Assembly (NCBI RefSeq): GCF_003255815.1
Contig: NC_037689.1
Location: 26,949,527 to 27,013,526, forward strand
Direction of reading: 5' to 3'
Length of the DNA: 64,000 nt
From: Theropithecus gelada
Lineage: Eukaryota > Chordata > Mammalia > Primates > Cercopithecidae
Shown here piece by piece: positions 22,564-34,505 of this stretch (position 1 is the stretch's first letter; each line of letters starts with the position of its first letter). Made by a program: the position numbers and the translations under genes. The notes under the pieces are model-generated. The model was not told the origin of the DNA. It searched no databases and saw nothing but the letters and a program-made list of their open reading frames with translations.

Positions 22564-23105
22564 ATGAAAGCTATTTTGCATTCCAGGAATCTGTGCACTT
22601 ACTCTTTTAGCTGCAGACTTTATATTGTCATCTTAACATTAGCACCTACTTGAACAAGGCAGATAGAGTGCATTTGGGCTGAGAACCCTCTGGTGCATTC
22701 ACTTGTGGTTCGAATTTCTTTGTATTTCTTATTATTTTCTCATTACTCAACGTCACAATCCCAAGGGGAATCATGCCTGTCCATGTCCTTTCCAAAGTGC
22801 TGGGAGTGTAGCGTATTTCTAGTTCATGTGTTCAGTGTAGGGATAGCTCTTTGCAGTCTGGACTGTACATGGGGTGGTGGTTCTCCTGTTAACCTCCTTT
22901 TGAGTGGGCTGTCAATGTTGTCTTCTCTTCCCTGTTCATATGCAGTCACAATTATTAAAGCTTAGCAAAATGCATGTTTAATAGGAAACATCTTTAAGAT
23001 GCTTCTTATTTGTTACATTCCTGTTTCTCCTTTGCCTTTTGCACATAAAGACTTAATGCTCTCCTGTGACCTCAGTAATCCATGATTCATGTCAAAAGAT
23101 TTCTA
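22564..23105. other. Anonymous sequence
   Basis: Nothing recognised. The 90-codon frame at 22693-22965 shows no domain. Confidence 0.4.
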
Positions 23106-23428
23106 GGGCTTGGTGTGGTGGCTCATGCCTGTAATTCCAGCATTTTGGGAGGCTGAGGGAGGAGGATTGCTTGAGCCCAGGAGATCGAGACCAGCCTCGA
23201 CAACATAGGGAGACTCCCATCTCTACAAAAAATATTGAAAATTATCTGGGCATGGTGGTGCACACCCATAGTCCCAGCTCATTGAGAGGCTGAGGTGGGA
23301 GGCTCACTTGAGCCCAAGAGGCCAAGGCTGCAATAGTTGTGATTGTGCCACTGCTCTCTATCCTGGGTGACACAGTGAGACCTTATCTCAAAGAAAAAAA
23401 GAAAAAAAAAAAGAGAGAGAGAGAGAAC
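23106..23428 (+). mobile_element. AluJ
   Basis: Diverged dimer with an A-rich tail that has expanded into (GA)n. Confidence 0.9.
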
Positions 23429-24404
23429 AAGACAAGAATTCTAATAAATATTTTTTTCTAAATAAATATTGGATTTAGCATTTTTAGTTGTTTCCTCCCT
23501 CCGAATTTCCAGTGGTATGTTAGTGAGAAGGTTGGCAATGGAAATCACCATACACACTTTTCTGTTCTTACGTGACATGGCCAATCTCGCCATCTTGCGG
23601 CACTTTCTTCCTTCTCTTGTGTCTGTTGCCAAAATGATGATCTGGTTTTCCCATGACCAGGGCAGATGTAAACCCCCTTTTTTTCTATGTCACTGGCTCT
23701 TTTTCCTCAGTTTATTCCTGAATTGTTAGAACACCCAGAATCAGGAACTGATTTCTTCTCTCTCTGCCCCGCTGATTACCTAATTTCATCTAGTTGCATG
23801 GCTTTGGCTTTTAATATTGTCAGTGTGATTATAACTCCCAAAACCATGCTTGCAGCCCTGAACTCTCTATTCAGGTCCAAGCCTGTAAAGTTACCGGCTT
23901 CTTAAATAATTCCATTTGATTGTTTAATAATTATTTTGCATAGATTCTTGGAGGGGCCAAATGAAGTATCACATCCCTCTTTCTCAGTTGAGTTCAGCAT
24001 TCCCAGAAAGCTAGCCCAGGATCCAGCTTTATCCTTGTTTAATCTACCAATGGTATGTGACTTTTGGTTTGTGGGGGTCCTTCCATGGAAAACAACATCA
24101 TCTTGTGACAAGAGAGAGAAACCAGATTCTATTGCTTCTGAGGTTAATAAACCCACAAAGTAGGAGGGAGATCAGAGAAGAAGAAGATGTTAAGTCTCTT
24201 CCCTGAAACTCTTCAAGTCAGAGACCTCACTTCTCCCATGGATAAGGAAAGCGTTGTCCAGTCCACAAGGAAACTTAAGGAGTAGGGAAAATTACTTACA
24301 AAACTATCTTAAAATTAACAAGGATAAATATAAACGGTTTAATTTTCTACACAGGGAATTCCCAGTTTCATGAAAGGGCACCATTATCTGCTTAAATTTT
24401 CAAA
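23429..24404. other. Anonymous sequence
   Basis: Less AT-rich than average and free of recognisable repeats. Overlapping frames of 60-86 codons exist on both strands, without start context, domains or splice sites to support a gene. Confidence 0.4.
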
Positions 24405-24870
24405 TCAAGGACTTAGGAGTAGATATTTGCACACCCATACTCATAGCAGAACAATTCACAACAGCCAACATGTGGAAGCAACCCTAGTGTCCATCAATGG
24501 ATGCAGGGATGAGCAAAATGTGGTCTCCCCATACAACAGAATGGGAGTCATTAAAATGGATGAAAGTCTGACACATGCTACAGCATGGTTGTACCTTGAG
24601 GACATGACACTAAGCAAAACAAGCCCATCACAAAAGGACAAATACTGTACGTTTCACTCATATGAGGTACTAAGAATCGCCAAAATCATAGACAGAAGGT
24701 AGAATGGGGGATGCCGGGGGGTGTGGAGGGGGTCAAAGGGAGATGCTGTTTAATAGAAACAGTTTTATTTTTGCAAGATGACAAAAATAACGGAGATGGA
24801 TGGTGGTAATGGTTATACAAGAAAGGGAATGTACTTAATACCACAAATTGTACACTCAAAATGGTTAGAA
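24405..24870 (+). mobile_element. L1M (L1MC/L1ME-type) 3' end
   Basis: ACAACAGCCAACATGTGGAA, CCTAGTGTCCATCAATGG, GACAAATACTGTACGTTTCA and GGAGATGGATGGTGGTAATG follow the end of old L1 ORF2 and its 3' UTR in order. The next Alu starts right after it. Confidence 0.8.
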
Positions 24871-24882
24871 AAAGAAATTGTA

Positions 24883-25175
24883 GGTCCAGTGCAGTGGTTA
24901 CCATCTGTAATCTCCACACTTTGGGGGACTAAGCCAGGAGAATCGCATGAGTCCAGGAGTTTAAGACCAGCCTGGGCAACATAGCAAGACCTTATCTATA
25001 CTGAAAAGATTTAAAAATATAAAGATTAGCTGGGCATGGTGGCATGCCCTTATAGTCACAGCTAGTCAAGAGGCTGAAGGGGGAAGATCGCTTGAGCCCA
25101 GAAGTTTGAGGCTGCAGTGAGCTACGATTGTGTCATTGCACTCCAGCCTGGGCAACGGAGAGAGATCCTGTCTCA
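24883..25175 (+). mobile_element. AluJ
   Basis: Diverged dimer (GGTCCAGTGCAGTGGTTACC head, GACCAGCCTGGGCAACAT, CTCCAGCCTGGGCAACGG) lacking a long A-tail. Confidence 0.9.
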
Positions 25176-25239
25176 ATTTTTCTTTTTTTAAAGAAAGAAA
25201 GTAAATTTTGTGTTACGTATATTTTAATATAACAGAAAA

Positions 25240-25660
25240 ATTAAAACCCAGTAGTTATCTTTTATTGATTACTTCTGATCAGTACACGTGTCCTGATACC
25301 TCTACTCTGATTAATACCATTGTCCCATCCACTTTCTCTCACTTAGACCATGGCAAAACCTGCTTCAGAGACTCTCAGCCTTCAGGCTCTGTCTCCTATA
25401 ACCCATTCTCTACATAGTAGTCAGTATGATTTTGTAAAAATATAAAGCAGATCATTCTGCCCCAGAGCTTAATAGGAACTATTGACTTTCCATCACACAG
25501 ACTATAACATTCAAGTCTTTTGTATTTGCGATCAAAGCAATAAATGATAAGCCTGTCTACATATGCTACTTAAACTCTGAATTTTCTCCACCAGTTCAGC
25601 ATGCCCTGGTTACTCTGCCCTTCTTCTGGTTCCTTGAGCTCACCAAAGTTATTTAGCTAA
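25240..25660 (+). mobile_element. L2 fragment
   Basis: Order of motifs fits the L2 3' half: CATTCTCTACATAGTAGTCA, ATATAAAGCAGATCATTCTG, TGACTTTCCATCACACAG, then GAGCTCACC. Diverged as expected for a mammalian-wide element. Confidence 0.6.
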
Positions 25661-25756
25661 AAATGTTTGTGCTGTGGGATTGGTTTCCACCTCCATGTGA
25701 TGGAGTGGAAGCTCCTGCCTATCACTCCTTGTCCAACCTAAATCTCTCTTCTTTAA

Positions 25757-26119
25757 TGGTACTGCTGCAATCTGAATGTTTGTGCCCCAAACTCAAATTC
25801 CTATCTTGAAATCGTAATCCCCAAGGTGATGGTGTTAGGAGGTGGGGCCTTTGGGAGGTGATGAGGTCAGGAGGGTGGAGCCTCATTAATGGGATTAGTG
25901 CCCTTATAAAAGGGACCGCGTGGAGTTCCCTCGCCCCTTTCACCATGTGACGACATAGTGAGAAGGTGCTGTCTGTGAACCAGGAAGCAGGTCCTTATCA
26001 GACACTGAATCTGCCATGCCTTGATCTTGGGTTTCCAGCCTCTAAAACTGTGATACATAAATGTCTGTTGTTTGAGCCCCCAAGTCTATGGTGTTGTCAT
26101 AGCCATGCAAATTATCACA
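25757..26119 (+). mobile_element. MLT1/MSTD-type MaLR LTR
   Basis: Full-length LTR with CTGAATGTTTGTGCCCC, GGTGTTAGGAGGTGGGGCCT, AGTGCCCTTATAAAAGGGAC, TTCACCATGTGACGACATAG, CTTGATCTTGGGTTTCCAGC and an end near ATTATCACA. It is the same group as the split copy at 4097-4796. Confidence 0.85.
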
Positions 26120-26165
26120 GGTACCTTCTGTTATCACCTAGCACAGTCTCTTTCATCCTCACATC

Positions 26166-26466
26166 TTTTTTTTTTTTTTCTTAGACGGAGTCTCACACTG
26201 TCATCCAAGCTCTGGAGTGCAGTGGCTTGATCTCAGCTCACTGCAACCTCTGCCTCCTGGGTTCAAGCGATTCTCCTGCCTCAGCCTCCTAAGTAGCTGG
26301 GACTACAGGTGTGCGCCAACCCGCCTGGCTAATTTTTTTTGTATTTTTAGTAGAGGTGGGGTTTCACCATGTTTTCCAGGATGGTCTTGAACTCCTGAAC
26401 TCATGATCCTCCCACCTCGGCCTCCCAAAGTGCTGGGATTATAGGCTTGAGCCACTGCGCCCGGCC
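26166..26466 (-). mobile_element. AluS, antisense
   Basis: Complete dimer. TTCATCCTCACATC (26152-26165) and TTCATCCTCATATC (26467-26480) form a 14-bp target duplication with one difference. Confidence 0.97.
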
Positions 26467-26480
26467 TTCATCCTCATATC

Positions 26481-27918
26481 TTATTTGTCTGTATGGCTCC
26501 TATTATCAGTGTTTTTTTAATATTAGAAATCTACTCATTTTGAATCATCTATTCCCAGAAATGAGGTTCTCAGAATATGCAACTGGAGAAAGCCTCTGTC
26601 CAGTGTGCCATGTAGTCTTGGTCTGAATCTTTGACCAGCACTCACTGGTCATTCTGCAACATTTTGAGTGTTGAGTGAATGGTGGTGTGTGTCAGGATAG
26701 CAGGTCAAGACTCAAGTCGTTGACTTCCTCCTACTGCTTCTCTCTCTAAAAAAAGGCCAACTGATTTCTGGAGATTCAATCCAGCTCTTATTTAAAGAAA
26801 GGAGTATATATGTTGTGTCTTTTGTGAATCGAGAGTTCTTTCTGGAATGAATGTTTATTTATATTCTGCTCACGCTGGCTCCTGTTCTATTGACTCCTGG
26901 TGAAACTGAATAAAGACATATATGTTGGTGAAAAAAGACAAGTATGCATTTGCAGAAAAGTGAAGCTCCCTGGGGCCACTTTTTTTCCATTAGGCAGCCA
27001 GTTATGGAGATGGGGCAGCATCTGTTCAGGGTCTTGTAGGGCGGCTTGTACTGAAGGAATCCGAGACTGGAGGCCCAAGTGCTGTCAGGGGAAGTTGTTG
27101 GCGTGTTCTCAGCCTCTTAAGCATCAAAAAAAAGTGCCTATCAATAATTTAGTACCATTGTAGGTGAATTTCACCATGCTGGGTTTTAAAAGAGATGTCA
27201 AAATGGACCTGTTTTAAATTATTGAATGAAACTCTTACAAGATGTGTGGATTTATATTTCATGTACCTTTTTGCAGATTTTTTTAGAAACTAAACTGTTC
27301 CTTTTCTGAGGTAAATGTGACATCTCAAAAGTAGGATATGCAGAGGTATACAGATAAAAAACAATGGAAATTAAATTTTGCAAGAAGCAGTACGTTTCTA
27401 CGCATGTAAAAGCTGTATGTGTTTAAAAATTATGTGTACATAGGTATACTTTGCAGACGGACAAAGACACACACACACGTTTACTGAGAAAAGAAAGAAA
27501 GAACATTAAGAGGCAACAAAGTTCTTAAACAAACACATTAGAGCATTCAAGACACATTCTATATGATGCTGCCTCTTTTTTTTTTTTAAGAAGATAACAA
27601 ATAAATTTTCCAAACAGAATTTCAGTAATCAGGAAGGAGATTAGGTTTATGCCAGAACAAGTGGTCAAGTAATTAGATAGGAGATGTTTGAATTCTGTTT
27701 TTTTTTTCTCTAATAAATTTAGACATCAGATCTATGTAAAAATTGCTTCATTAATAAATTCAGTGAGGTGTTATTTGGATACTTGCAACTAAGTGCTTAG
27801 CGTTCTAGGATTAATCATAATCATTATGTTTTGAAGGTGAACCAATGAAGCACAGTATCTATATATTCTAAAATTGAACTATAGTCAAATGTGGATGGTC
27901 CATAAATATTTGGCACCT
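26481..27918. other. About 1.4 kb of anonymous sequence
   Basis: No repeat family recognised apart from short CA and T runs. The overlapping frames at 26887-27163 have no supporting features. No gene called. Confidence 0.4.
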
Positions 27919-28208
27919 AGCCGAGTGCAGTGGCTCATGCCTGTAATCCTAATACTTTGGGAGGCCAAGGTGGGCAGATTGCTTGAGACCAGGAGTTCGA
28001 GACCACCCTGTGCAACATGATGGAATTCTGTCTCCACAAAAAATACAAAAATTAGCTGGGCGTGGTGACGCAGGCCTGTAGTCCCAGCTACTCAGGAGGC
28101 TGAGGCAGGAGGATGGCTTGAGCCTGAGAGTTTGAGGCTGCGGTGAGCCAAGATTGCACCACTTCACTCCAGCCCAGATGACAGAGCGAGACTCTCTCTC
28201 AAAAAAAA
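27919..28208 (+). mobile_element. AluJ/S
   Basis: Dimer with head CCGAGTGCAGTGGCTCATGC and tail A8. Subfamily uncertain because of divergence. Confidence 0.9.
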
Positions 28209-28649
28209 CCACAGCACATGTATAATCATTATTTTGAGTAATGCCTTATAATGTTGCACTGCTCTGATTATCTGTCATAAAATAGGGCATTTTAACCATA
28301 CAGTTTCTAGTTGTTCTGGGAAAATATCTTCAATCTGGATGATCTACAATCATTGTTCATGGTATAAATGGCCTCTGGTTTCAAGGCCAAGCTCACTGAA
28401 TAGCATACGGATGCCCCTTTGTCCTTCTTCTCTGATGTGTGTTGCTTTATTGGCTGTTATCCAGAGTCCTTGCAATGCACAATACCATATCTCTACTGAT
28501 GGAGTCACTGAGCACTGTTCAATTTTAAAATCTGTAGAGCAATTTTCAACCATTTCATTTCTGGAGCTTCCTAGAGCATGCATCATTACTGATCATTTCC
28601 TGTTGTTTGAAACTTTGTCATTCCTTGGTAGCCATAACATGATTCTCCT
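28209..28649. other. Anonymous sequence
   Basis: Frames of 123 codons (forward) and 78 codons (reverse) overlap here, but neither shows a recognisable domain. They end in T-rich sequence. Confidence 0.4.
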
Positions 28650-29290
28650 GTTCCTATTATTCTTCATTATTCTCTTGCTCTTGCTCCTACCTCTTCTTTT
28701 TCCAATGTAGAAGCCTCCCTGTCTCTTCTTCCTGTGTCTCTCTTTTTAATATCAGTAGATGTTGGGATTCAGCCTTCCACTGTTTTATCTTCTGTATCAG
28801 ATCTCCATTTTCCCAGGTCAAATTCTCTCTCTCCCCTGGCTCTGATCAATCTTTCTATGCTGATGGCAGCCAAACCTGGCTATCTCATAAAATGGTCTTC
28901 TTATAATTTGGATCCTTGTATCCATCTGTCCAGTGAATATCCATCTGTCTCTGGATAAACCAAAGCCAACTCAAAATCCATGCACATATCTGAACTGAAT
29001 TTTCATTTTTCCCTAGGTAATGTGTCATCTTCATGAGTCTTCACTCAGGTGACAATAAAACAATGTTGTGTCCTAAGACATCATTACCTCAAGGCATCTA
29101 CCTATCTTTGGCAATGCTCTGTCAATTTTTCTTATGATTGTCTCTCAGGCTCATCAATTCACTTCCTCCCCGTCACCAGGTACTTGTTAGTTAGGTATAC
29201 AGAATTATTCTTGTGGATTCCCAAAAGTCTGGTCACAGTCTATGTCATCTGCAGACTCTCACTTATATTCATCTCGAGGAAACGAATATG
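28650..29290 (+). mobile_element. L2 fragment
   Basis: C/T-rich text with GCTGATGGCAGCCAAACCTG, ATCCATCTGTCTCTGGATAA and CCAACTCAAAATCCATGCAC lines up with the L2 ORF2 end. Boundaries approximate. Confidence 0.55.
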
Positions 29291-29314
29291 AATACCTGTT
29301 CTAGTTCTTCTGAC

Positions 29315-29507
29315 AAGCCTGGACAGCATAGCAAGGTCCCATATCTATAAAATGTTTTCAAAAAATATTAACTGGGTGTGGTAGTGTGCACCTGTGGTGC
29401 CTGCTATTCAGGAGGCTGAAGCAGAAGGATCCCTTGAGTCCAAGAGTTATGGTGCCACTCCAGCCTGGGCAACAGAGTGAGACTTTGTCTCAAAAAAATA
29501 AAGAAAA
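29315..29507 (+). mobile_element. Alu, 5'-truncated
   Basis: Begins inside the left monomer (AGCCTGGACAGCATAGCAAG) and runs to an A-tail. The right monomer also has a deletion before CCACTCCAGCCTGGGC. Confidence 0.85.
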
Positions 29508-29552
29508 TAAATGTCTTTGTTGCTTAGTGCCTCTAGCAAAATATCCACATTA

Positions 29553-29851
29553 GGCTTGGCACAGTGGCTTACGCCTGTAATCCCAGCACTTTGGGAGGCC
29601 AAGGCAGGTGGATCACCTGAGGTCAGGAGTTCGAGACCAGCCTGGCCTACATGGTGAAACCTCATCTCTACCAAAAATACAGAAGTTAGCAGGGCATGGT
29701 GGTGCACACCTGTAATCCCAGCTATTCAGAAGGCTAAAGCAGGAGAATCTCTTGAACCTGGGAGGCAGAGGTTGCGATGAGCCGAGATCGCACCATGGCA
29801 CTCCAGCCTGGACAACAGAGTGAGACTCCGTCTCAAGAAAAAAAAACAAAA
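29553..29851 (+). mobile_element. AluS
   Basis: Complete dimer with head GGCTTGGCACAGTGGCTTAC and A-rich tail. Three overlapping reverse-strand frames here are Alu translations. Confidence 0.95.
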
Positions 29852-29919
29852 ATCCGTATTATTTATCATAGCCCATGCTAACTCTATCCCTTTCTTCTTA
29901 CTATTTTCTAGCCTTGAAA

Positions 29920-30230
29920 ATAGTGTTATATTTACTGCTGTGACAAATGACTGCAAATGTAGTGACTTAAAATAGCCCACATTTAGCCTGTAATCCCAGT
30001 GACTCAGTAGGCTGAGATGGGAGGATTGTTTGAGCCCAGGAGTTCCAGGCTGCAGCGAGCTATGATCGTGCCACTGTGCTCCAGCCTGGGTGACAGAGCA
30101 AGATCCTATTTAAAAAAAAAAAAAAAAAAGAAAAAACCCGGATATATTATCTTACGTTTCTGGAGGGTGGATGTGTTGACATTGGACTCAGTGGGCTAAA
30201 ATCACGGAGTTGGCTAAGTGTTCAGTTCAG
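29920..30230 (-). mobile_element. MLT1-like LTR fragment, antisense, split by an Alu monomer
   Basis: Before the Alu: CTGTGACAAATGACTGCAAA then AGTGACTTAAAATAGCCCAC. After it: ATTATCTTACGTTTCTGGAG and CAGTGGGCTAAAATCACGG. Joined, these read as the reverse complement of an MLT1-type 3' part. Confidence 0.6.
29986..30136 (+). mobile_element. Alu right-monomer fragment
   Basis: Starts at GCCTGTAATCCCAGTGACTC and holds only one arm plus a long A-tail. It is a 5'-truncated insertion. Confidence 0.85.
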
Positions 30231-30371
30231 CAGCATGCAGTACGTGCACGTGGTTGAGGAACCATTGCCTCCATTCACCTCCAGAAGTTTTTCATCTTCC
30301 CCAGCTGAAACTCTATATCCATTAATACACTCATCCACATTGCCCTTCCCCAGCATCTGCAACCTTCATTC

Positions 30372-31058
30372 TGTCGCAGGCCAGGCCTCACTAACGGCTG
30401 AACAGGCAGGCCTCCGTAATAACTGTTCTAGCACTGACTGAGTGGTGAAGTTAAATATTAAAAGCTGATGGAGCCAGTGCCCTCATACAAAGGCTGGAAT
30501 GTAACAAAAGCCCACCAAGAGTTCTGCCCAGGCCTCTCCTGGGGCTTGAAGCATGACAAGATTTTTAACAAAGGAATTCTTAATAGGACCCGTTTAGGAT
30601 TAAACAAGTTTTATTGGAGGTCTGAAGAAACTCCCCAGACCTCCACAAACAAGTTTGATTGGGGGTCTAAAAGAACTCCCCAAACCTCCATGATTTAGCA
30701 GGAGACAAGATAATGGTAATCATCCCAGCATCTGGACCCATTTAGATTAAGTAAATTTACTGAGGCTCCAGAAGAAGATCTTCAAGACTCAGACCTTAGT
30801 TATAGATTAGAAGAAGTTAATTACTTATGTCTTTAGATGAATGCACACTTGCACATAGATATATAGATTAGATATATATAGAGATTAGATGTATATAGGC
30901 TCTGGAAAACTGTAATTTGGAGTTGGTCTAGCTATATTTTCCAGGCCTTCTCCCCGTACGTGGTTACAGAAATAAACTCTCTTCTTTCCCAGTTCGTCTG
31001 TATCTCATCATCAGGCCATGAGAATAAGTAGCCCAACCCTCGATTTGGTCCAGGAACA
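30372..31058 (+). mobile_element. ERV1-class solo LTR, copy 1 of an unnamed family
   Basis: The LTR starts TGTCGCAGGCCAGGCCTCAC and ends GGTCCAGGAACA. ATTC at 30368-30371 and 31059-31062 is the 4-bp target duplication. An AATAAACT polyadenylation signal lies near 30971. Compared with its sister at 44145 it carries a 45-bp tandem duplication (30602-30645 and 30647-30690) and an expanded GATATATA tract near 30858-30895. No internal retroviral sequence remains. Confidence 0.85.
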
Positions 31059-31147
31059 ATTCTAGTTTCTGTTTTTATGAATTTGACTATGCTAGGTTCC
31101 TCATATAAGTGGAATCCTACAATATTTGTCTTTGGGGCATGGGCTTA

Positions 31148-31514
31148 TGTTAGATCACGTTTAGCCCGCAGCTGCCTCCTTAGATATTTTAAGGTTGGCC
31201 TACAGCTTCTTCTGTATATCATGAACTATAACAAGTGGAGGTGTAAACAGACCATAGCCTACACTTAGCCGATCACCAAGTTTTGGCCGATCAAAGTTAT
31301 CCAACTGTTTGAACTGTGTTCAAATAAGGCAAAAGCCGAGCTGTAACTAGTCCAGCTGTTTCTGTACCTCACTTCCATTTTCTGTACATCACTTTCCTTT
31401 TTCTGTCCGTAAATCTTCTTCCATCACATGGCTTGGAAGGCTGCCTAGTTTGTGACTTGTTCATTGCTCAATTAAACTCTTAAATGTAATGCACTAAAGT
31501 TTTTCTTTTATCAC
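31148..31514 (+). mobile_element. ERV LTR (family not assigned) in antisense L1
   Basis: Interrupts the L1 between GGGCTTA and CACTCAGC. It starts TGTTAGATCACGTTTAGCCC and has CTCAATTAAACTC as polyadenylation signal, ending GTTTTTCTTTTATCA. No exact target duplication can be read. Confidence 0.65.
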
Positions 31515-31950
31515 CTTTTTTCACTCAGCATAGCGTCCTCAAGGTTCATCTATGCTGTAGCCTGTGTCCGAATTCCCTTCTTTTGTCAGACTTTCATGGT
31601 TTGTCTGACCGCCCTTTGCTTATCCAGTCATCTACCGATGGACATTTGCGTGGCTTCCATTTCTTGATCATTGTGAATACCTCTGCTATGAACATGGGTG
31701 TGCAAATATCTCTTTGAGTCCCTGCTTTTAATTCTTTTGGATATGTATCTTGAAGTGGAATTGCTGGATTATATGGTAATTCTGTTTTGGGGGGATTTTT
31801 TTGTAGCCTCCATACTGTTTTCCACAATGGCTGTGCTAATTCATATTCCCATCAACAATGCACAAGTGTTCCTAATTCTCCACATCTGTGCCAAATTCTC
31901 CACATCTATGCCAATACTTGTTATTTCCTGGGTGTTTTTTATTTTTATTT

Positions 31951-31991
31951 TTTCATGTGTGTATGTGTGCATGTGTGTGTATGTGTTTTAT
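31951..31991. repeat. (TG)n-rich tract
   Basis: Interrupted TG/TATG repeats inside the antisense L1. Confidence 0.8.
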
Positions 31992-32080
31992 AGGATCTAT
32001 CCTAATGTGTGTGAACTTTCACTATTAAAGACTTTGTGCTCTTACACTTTATGAATGAACATACGTGTGTATGTATGTAA

Positions 32081-32379
32081 TTTTCTTTAGAGATGGGGTC
32101 TTTTTCTGTTGCCCGGGTTGGAATACAGTGGTGCAACTATAGCTCACTGCAGCCTTGACCTCCTGGGTTCAAGTGATCCTCCCACCTCAGCCTCCGAAGC
32201 AGCTGAGACTGCAGGCACACCCCACCATGTCTGGCTAATTTTTTTAATGTTTATTTTTAGTAAAGATGAGTTCTTGCTATGTTGCCCATGCTGGTCTCCA
32301 ACTTCCGGGCTCAAATGATCCTCCCACTGTGGCTTCCTAAAGTGCTGAGATTACAGGCATGAACCACCATGCCTGGCCC
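32081..32379 (-). mobile_element. AluJ, antisense
   Basis: Complete diverged dimer running from TTTTCTTTAGAGATGG to CCACCATGCCTGGCCC. Confidence 0.9.
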
Positions 32380-32511
32380 ACTTTTAAGACCCTGATAATG
32401 ACATTGGAGCCCCCGGATAATTTTTCCATCTCAAGGTCAGCTGATTAGCAGTGCTAATTTCATCTGCAATCTCCTTTTCAAGGCAACACATTCCCAGGTT
32501 CCAGAGATTAA

Positions 32512-33239
32512 TGATACAGACAGGAGGCAGGGAAATACTGGGTAGAAGAAAGTGATTTCCCAGCAAAAGGCCCCACCCTCAAGCCTGAAAACCCACATCC
32601 CTAAATGTTGCCTTTTGGCCTGCCACGCATCCTTATCCTATACCCATATAAACCCCAAACCCCAGGCTCCACGAGCAAATGAACAGAGGAGCAAAAGTGT
32701 GGCAGAGAGGCATAGCAGAGAAGGAGAGAAGAGAAGGAGCATCTGAGTTGAGAGGAGTTTGGCTGGGGACAGTCAGAGAGGAGATGGGCCATGGGACAGC
32801 CAAACTCCAGGGGAAGATCATCTTCCCACTCCAACCTCTTTGCAGCTCCCCATTCATCCCACTGAGAGCCACCTCCATCACTCAGTAAAATCCCTGCATT
32901 CACCACCCTTCAAGTCCATGTGACCTGATTCTTTCTGGACACTGGACAAGGACTTGGGTGCCAAGAGGGCAGGGTGTAAAAGGCTGTCACCCTAACTCTC
33001 CACTGAGCTGGTTTAATACTTAGCCATCCGCGGACAGCAACTGCTAAAAGAGTATTAATTGTAACACGCCCTTAGACACTACTGTGGGGCCGAAGCCCAG
33101 AAGTGTTCTCCTCGGCTCCTGCACCTGCCTATCTACATGCTCTCCCTCCCATAAGGGGTTTGAGTGTGCAGTGGCCAAGCAAGCAAGCCACACCCCTGTC
33201 ACAAGCCCTACAATGGGGTCAGGGAACTCTCCTGTTTCA
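32512..33239 (+). mobile_element. LTR10/HERV-I-type solo LTR, copy 1
   Basis: Starts TGATACAGACAGGAGGCAGG and ends GGAACTCTCCTGTTTCA, with TTAA duplicated at 32508-32511 and 33240-33243. Contains CCATATAAACCCC as TATA region, CTCAGTAAAATCCC as a degraded polyadenylation signal, and the long U5 with GTGTAAAAGGCTGTCACCC characteristic of LTR10. It is a solo LTR. Reverse-strand frames across it are chance. Confidence 0.8.
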
Positions 33240-33243
33240 TTAA

Positions 33244-34505
33244 GATATAGACATCTTTGGGGCCGTGATTCTCTAGGCCACAGCTGATGATCTTCACTGC
33301 AGTAAAAACAAACTAGTAAAAGTTCACCACTCTGCTTAGTCTCAGGAATGCTCATAACATGTGTTTCCTTTTACCCAGACCCCCTTTCTACACATCTTGC
33401 AACTATCTTTCCTAATTCTGCTTCATTCTTCAGGTCTTTGTCAACGTGGCAATTGTTCGAAGGAGCCTCCCCTATGGTAACTTCTCTCTGGCCATATTGA
33501 AAAGCCCCCTGTGTTTTCAGTTAGAACCTTGAGGAAGATTCCTAACAACACTCTCCTAGTTCCTGTCAGCACAGCTGAAGGTATTTTTCTTCTTGAGGGA
33601 ACCGATAAGATGAATAGACTGTCGTTCTCAAGTGAAGGTCTCTGACTCCCTTGGAGATGATGAACAGTGCATGTGCAGAAAGAAGCACATGCAATGTGTA
33701 GAAACCTCACCTGAACGTGTGTTTGTTTGTGTTTACAAGTCTGCTACAGAGATAGGTAGGAATCTGCTCCTCAATGACCCAAAGGAGGTAAGATAATTAT
33801 AACTGGATACCAACATGGATTCATTTGGACTGCCTGGGGGAAAAGTGATATATAATTGGTAAGAATGCCTCTCTTGTGGTATGATAAATTAGTTGATAGA
33901 TGTAAGAGGCAATATTTCTTTTGTCTCATGGCATGCCGGACACTTGAAGCCGAGGGTCCAGTATGATTTCAAAGTTTTTAAAAAGGAAGTATACATTGGG
34001 AGAGTTCCTGCGTGTGTTGGATACTGGCAATGCATTTTATAGAATTACTGAAATGTGCTTTTCCCACATGGTACTACTGAAAATGAAAGAGAATCTGGGA
34101 GATTCTCTTTCAGAGAATCAGAAACTGGACAAACCTGTATGGTGGCAGATCCTAAAACAAGCATGGAATTGACTAGATCGCTATTAATGTTGATGTTTCC
34201 AGAACTCTCTCTTTTGAATATTTGATGTATGGTTCTGTTCTGGATTTTGGTAGTTGTCACATCTCTGGATTTGTGCAGTTTTTGCTTTGCAGTAGGCAGA
34301 AGGGTATTTGTTGAGAGAAGAAAGAAAACAGAGAGGAGGGGAGGGAGAGGGAGAAAGGAAAGAAAGTACTATTACAGAAAGAAGAAATAGGTACATCCAG
34401 GGTAATGAGAAAAGAAGGAATCTAACCCTGTAGCGTACTGTGCACTCGGGGGTAATAGATTTTGAAAATGCATTATTTTAAAACACCACCGTGACGCTAT
34501 TCAGG
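33244..34505. other. Anonymous sequence between LTR and MER5A; weak L2 at 33380-33500
   Basis: TTCAGGTCTTTGTCAACGTG then GAAGGAGCCTCCCC resembles L2 weakly. A 29-bp perfect hairpin occurs at 34084-34112 and a purine-rich GGGAGAGGGAGAAAGG run near 34340. There are no retroviral internal sequences. Confidence 0.4.
34084..34112. repeat. Short perfect hairpin
   Basis: TGAAAGAGAATCT, a GGG loop, then AGATTCTCTTTCA: a 13-bp perfect stem with a 3-base loop. It is not followed by a T-run and has no other terminator-like or RNA-gene context. Confidence 0.9.

Larger units (their letters stand above)
30300..31945 (-). mobile_element. L1M 3' region, antisense, carrying two solo LTRs
   Basis: Pieces at 30300-30371, 31059-31147 and 31515-31945 read continuously on the reverse strand as an L1M ORF2 end and 3' UTR. 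Landmarks are CTTCCCCAGCATCTGCAACC, CTCATATAAGTGGAATCCTA, CTCAGCATAGCGTCCTCAAG and CCACAATGGCTGTGCTAATT. An imperfect 20-bp tandem duplication (CTCCACATCTGTGCC / CTCCACATCTATGCC) lies near 31875-31912. Confidence 0.8.

Noticed and set aside
22224..22610. 128-codon forward frame
   Set aside because: Alu translation; the element has an exact 15-bp target duplication.
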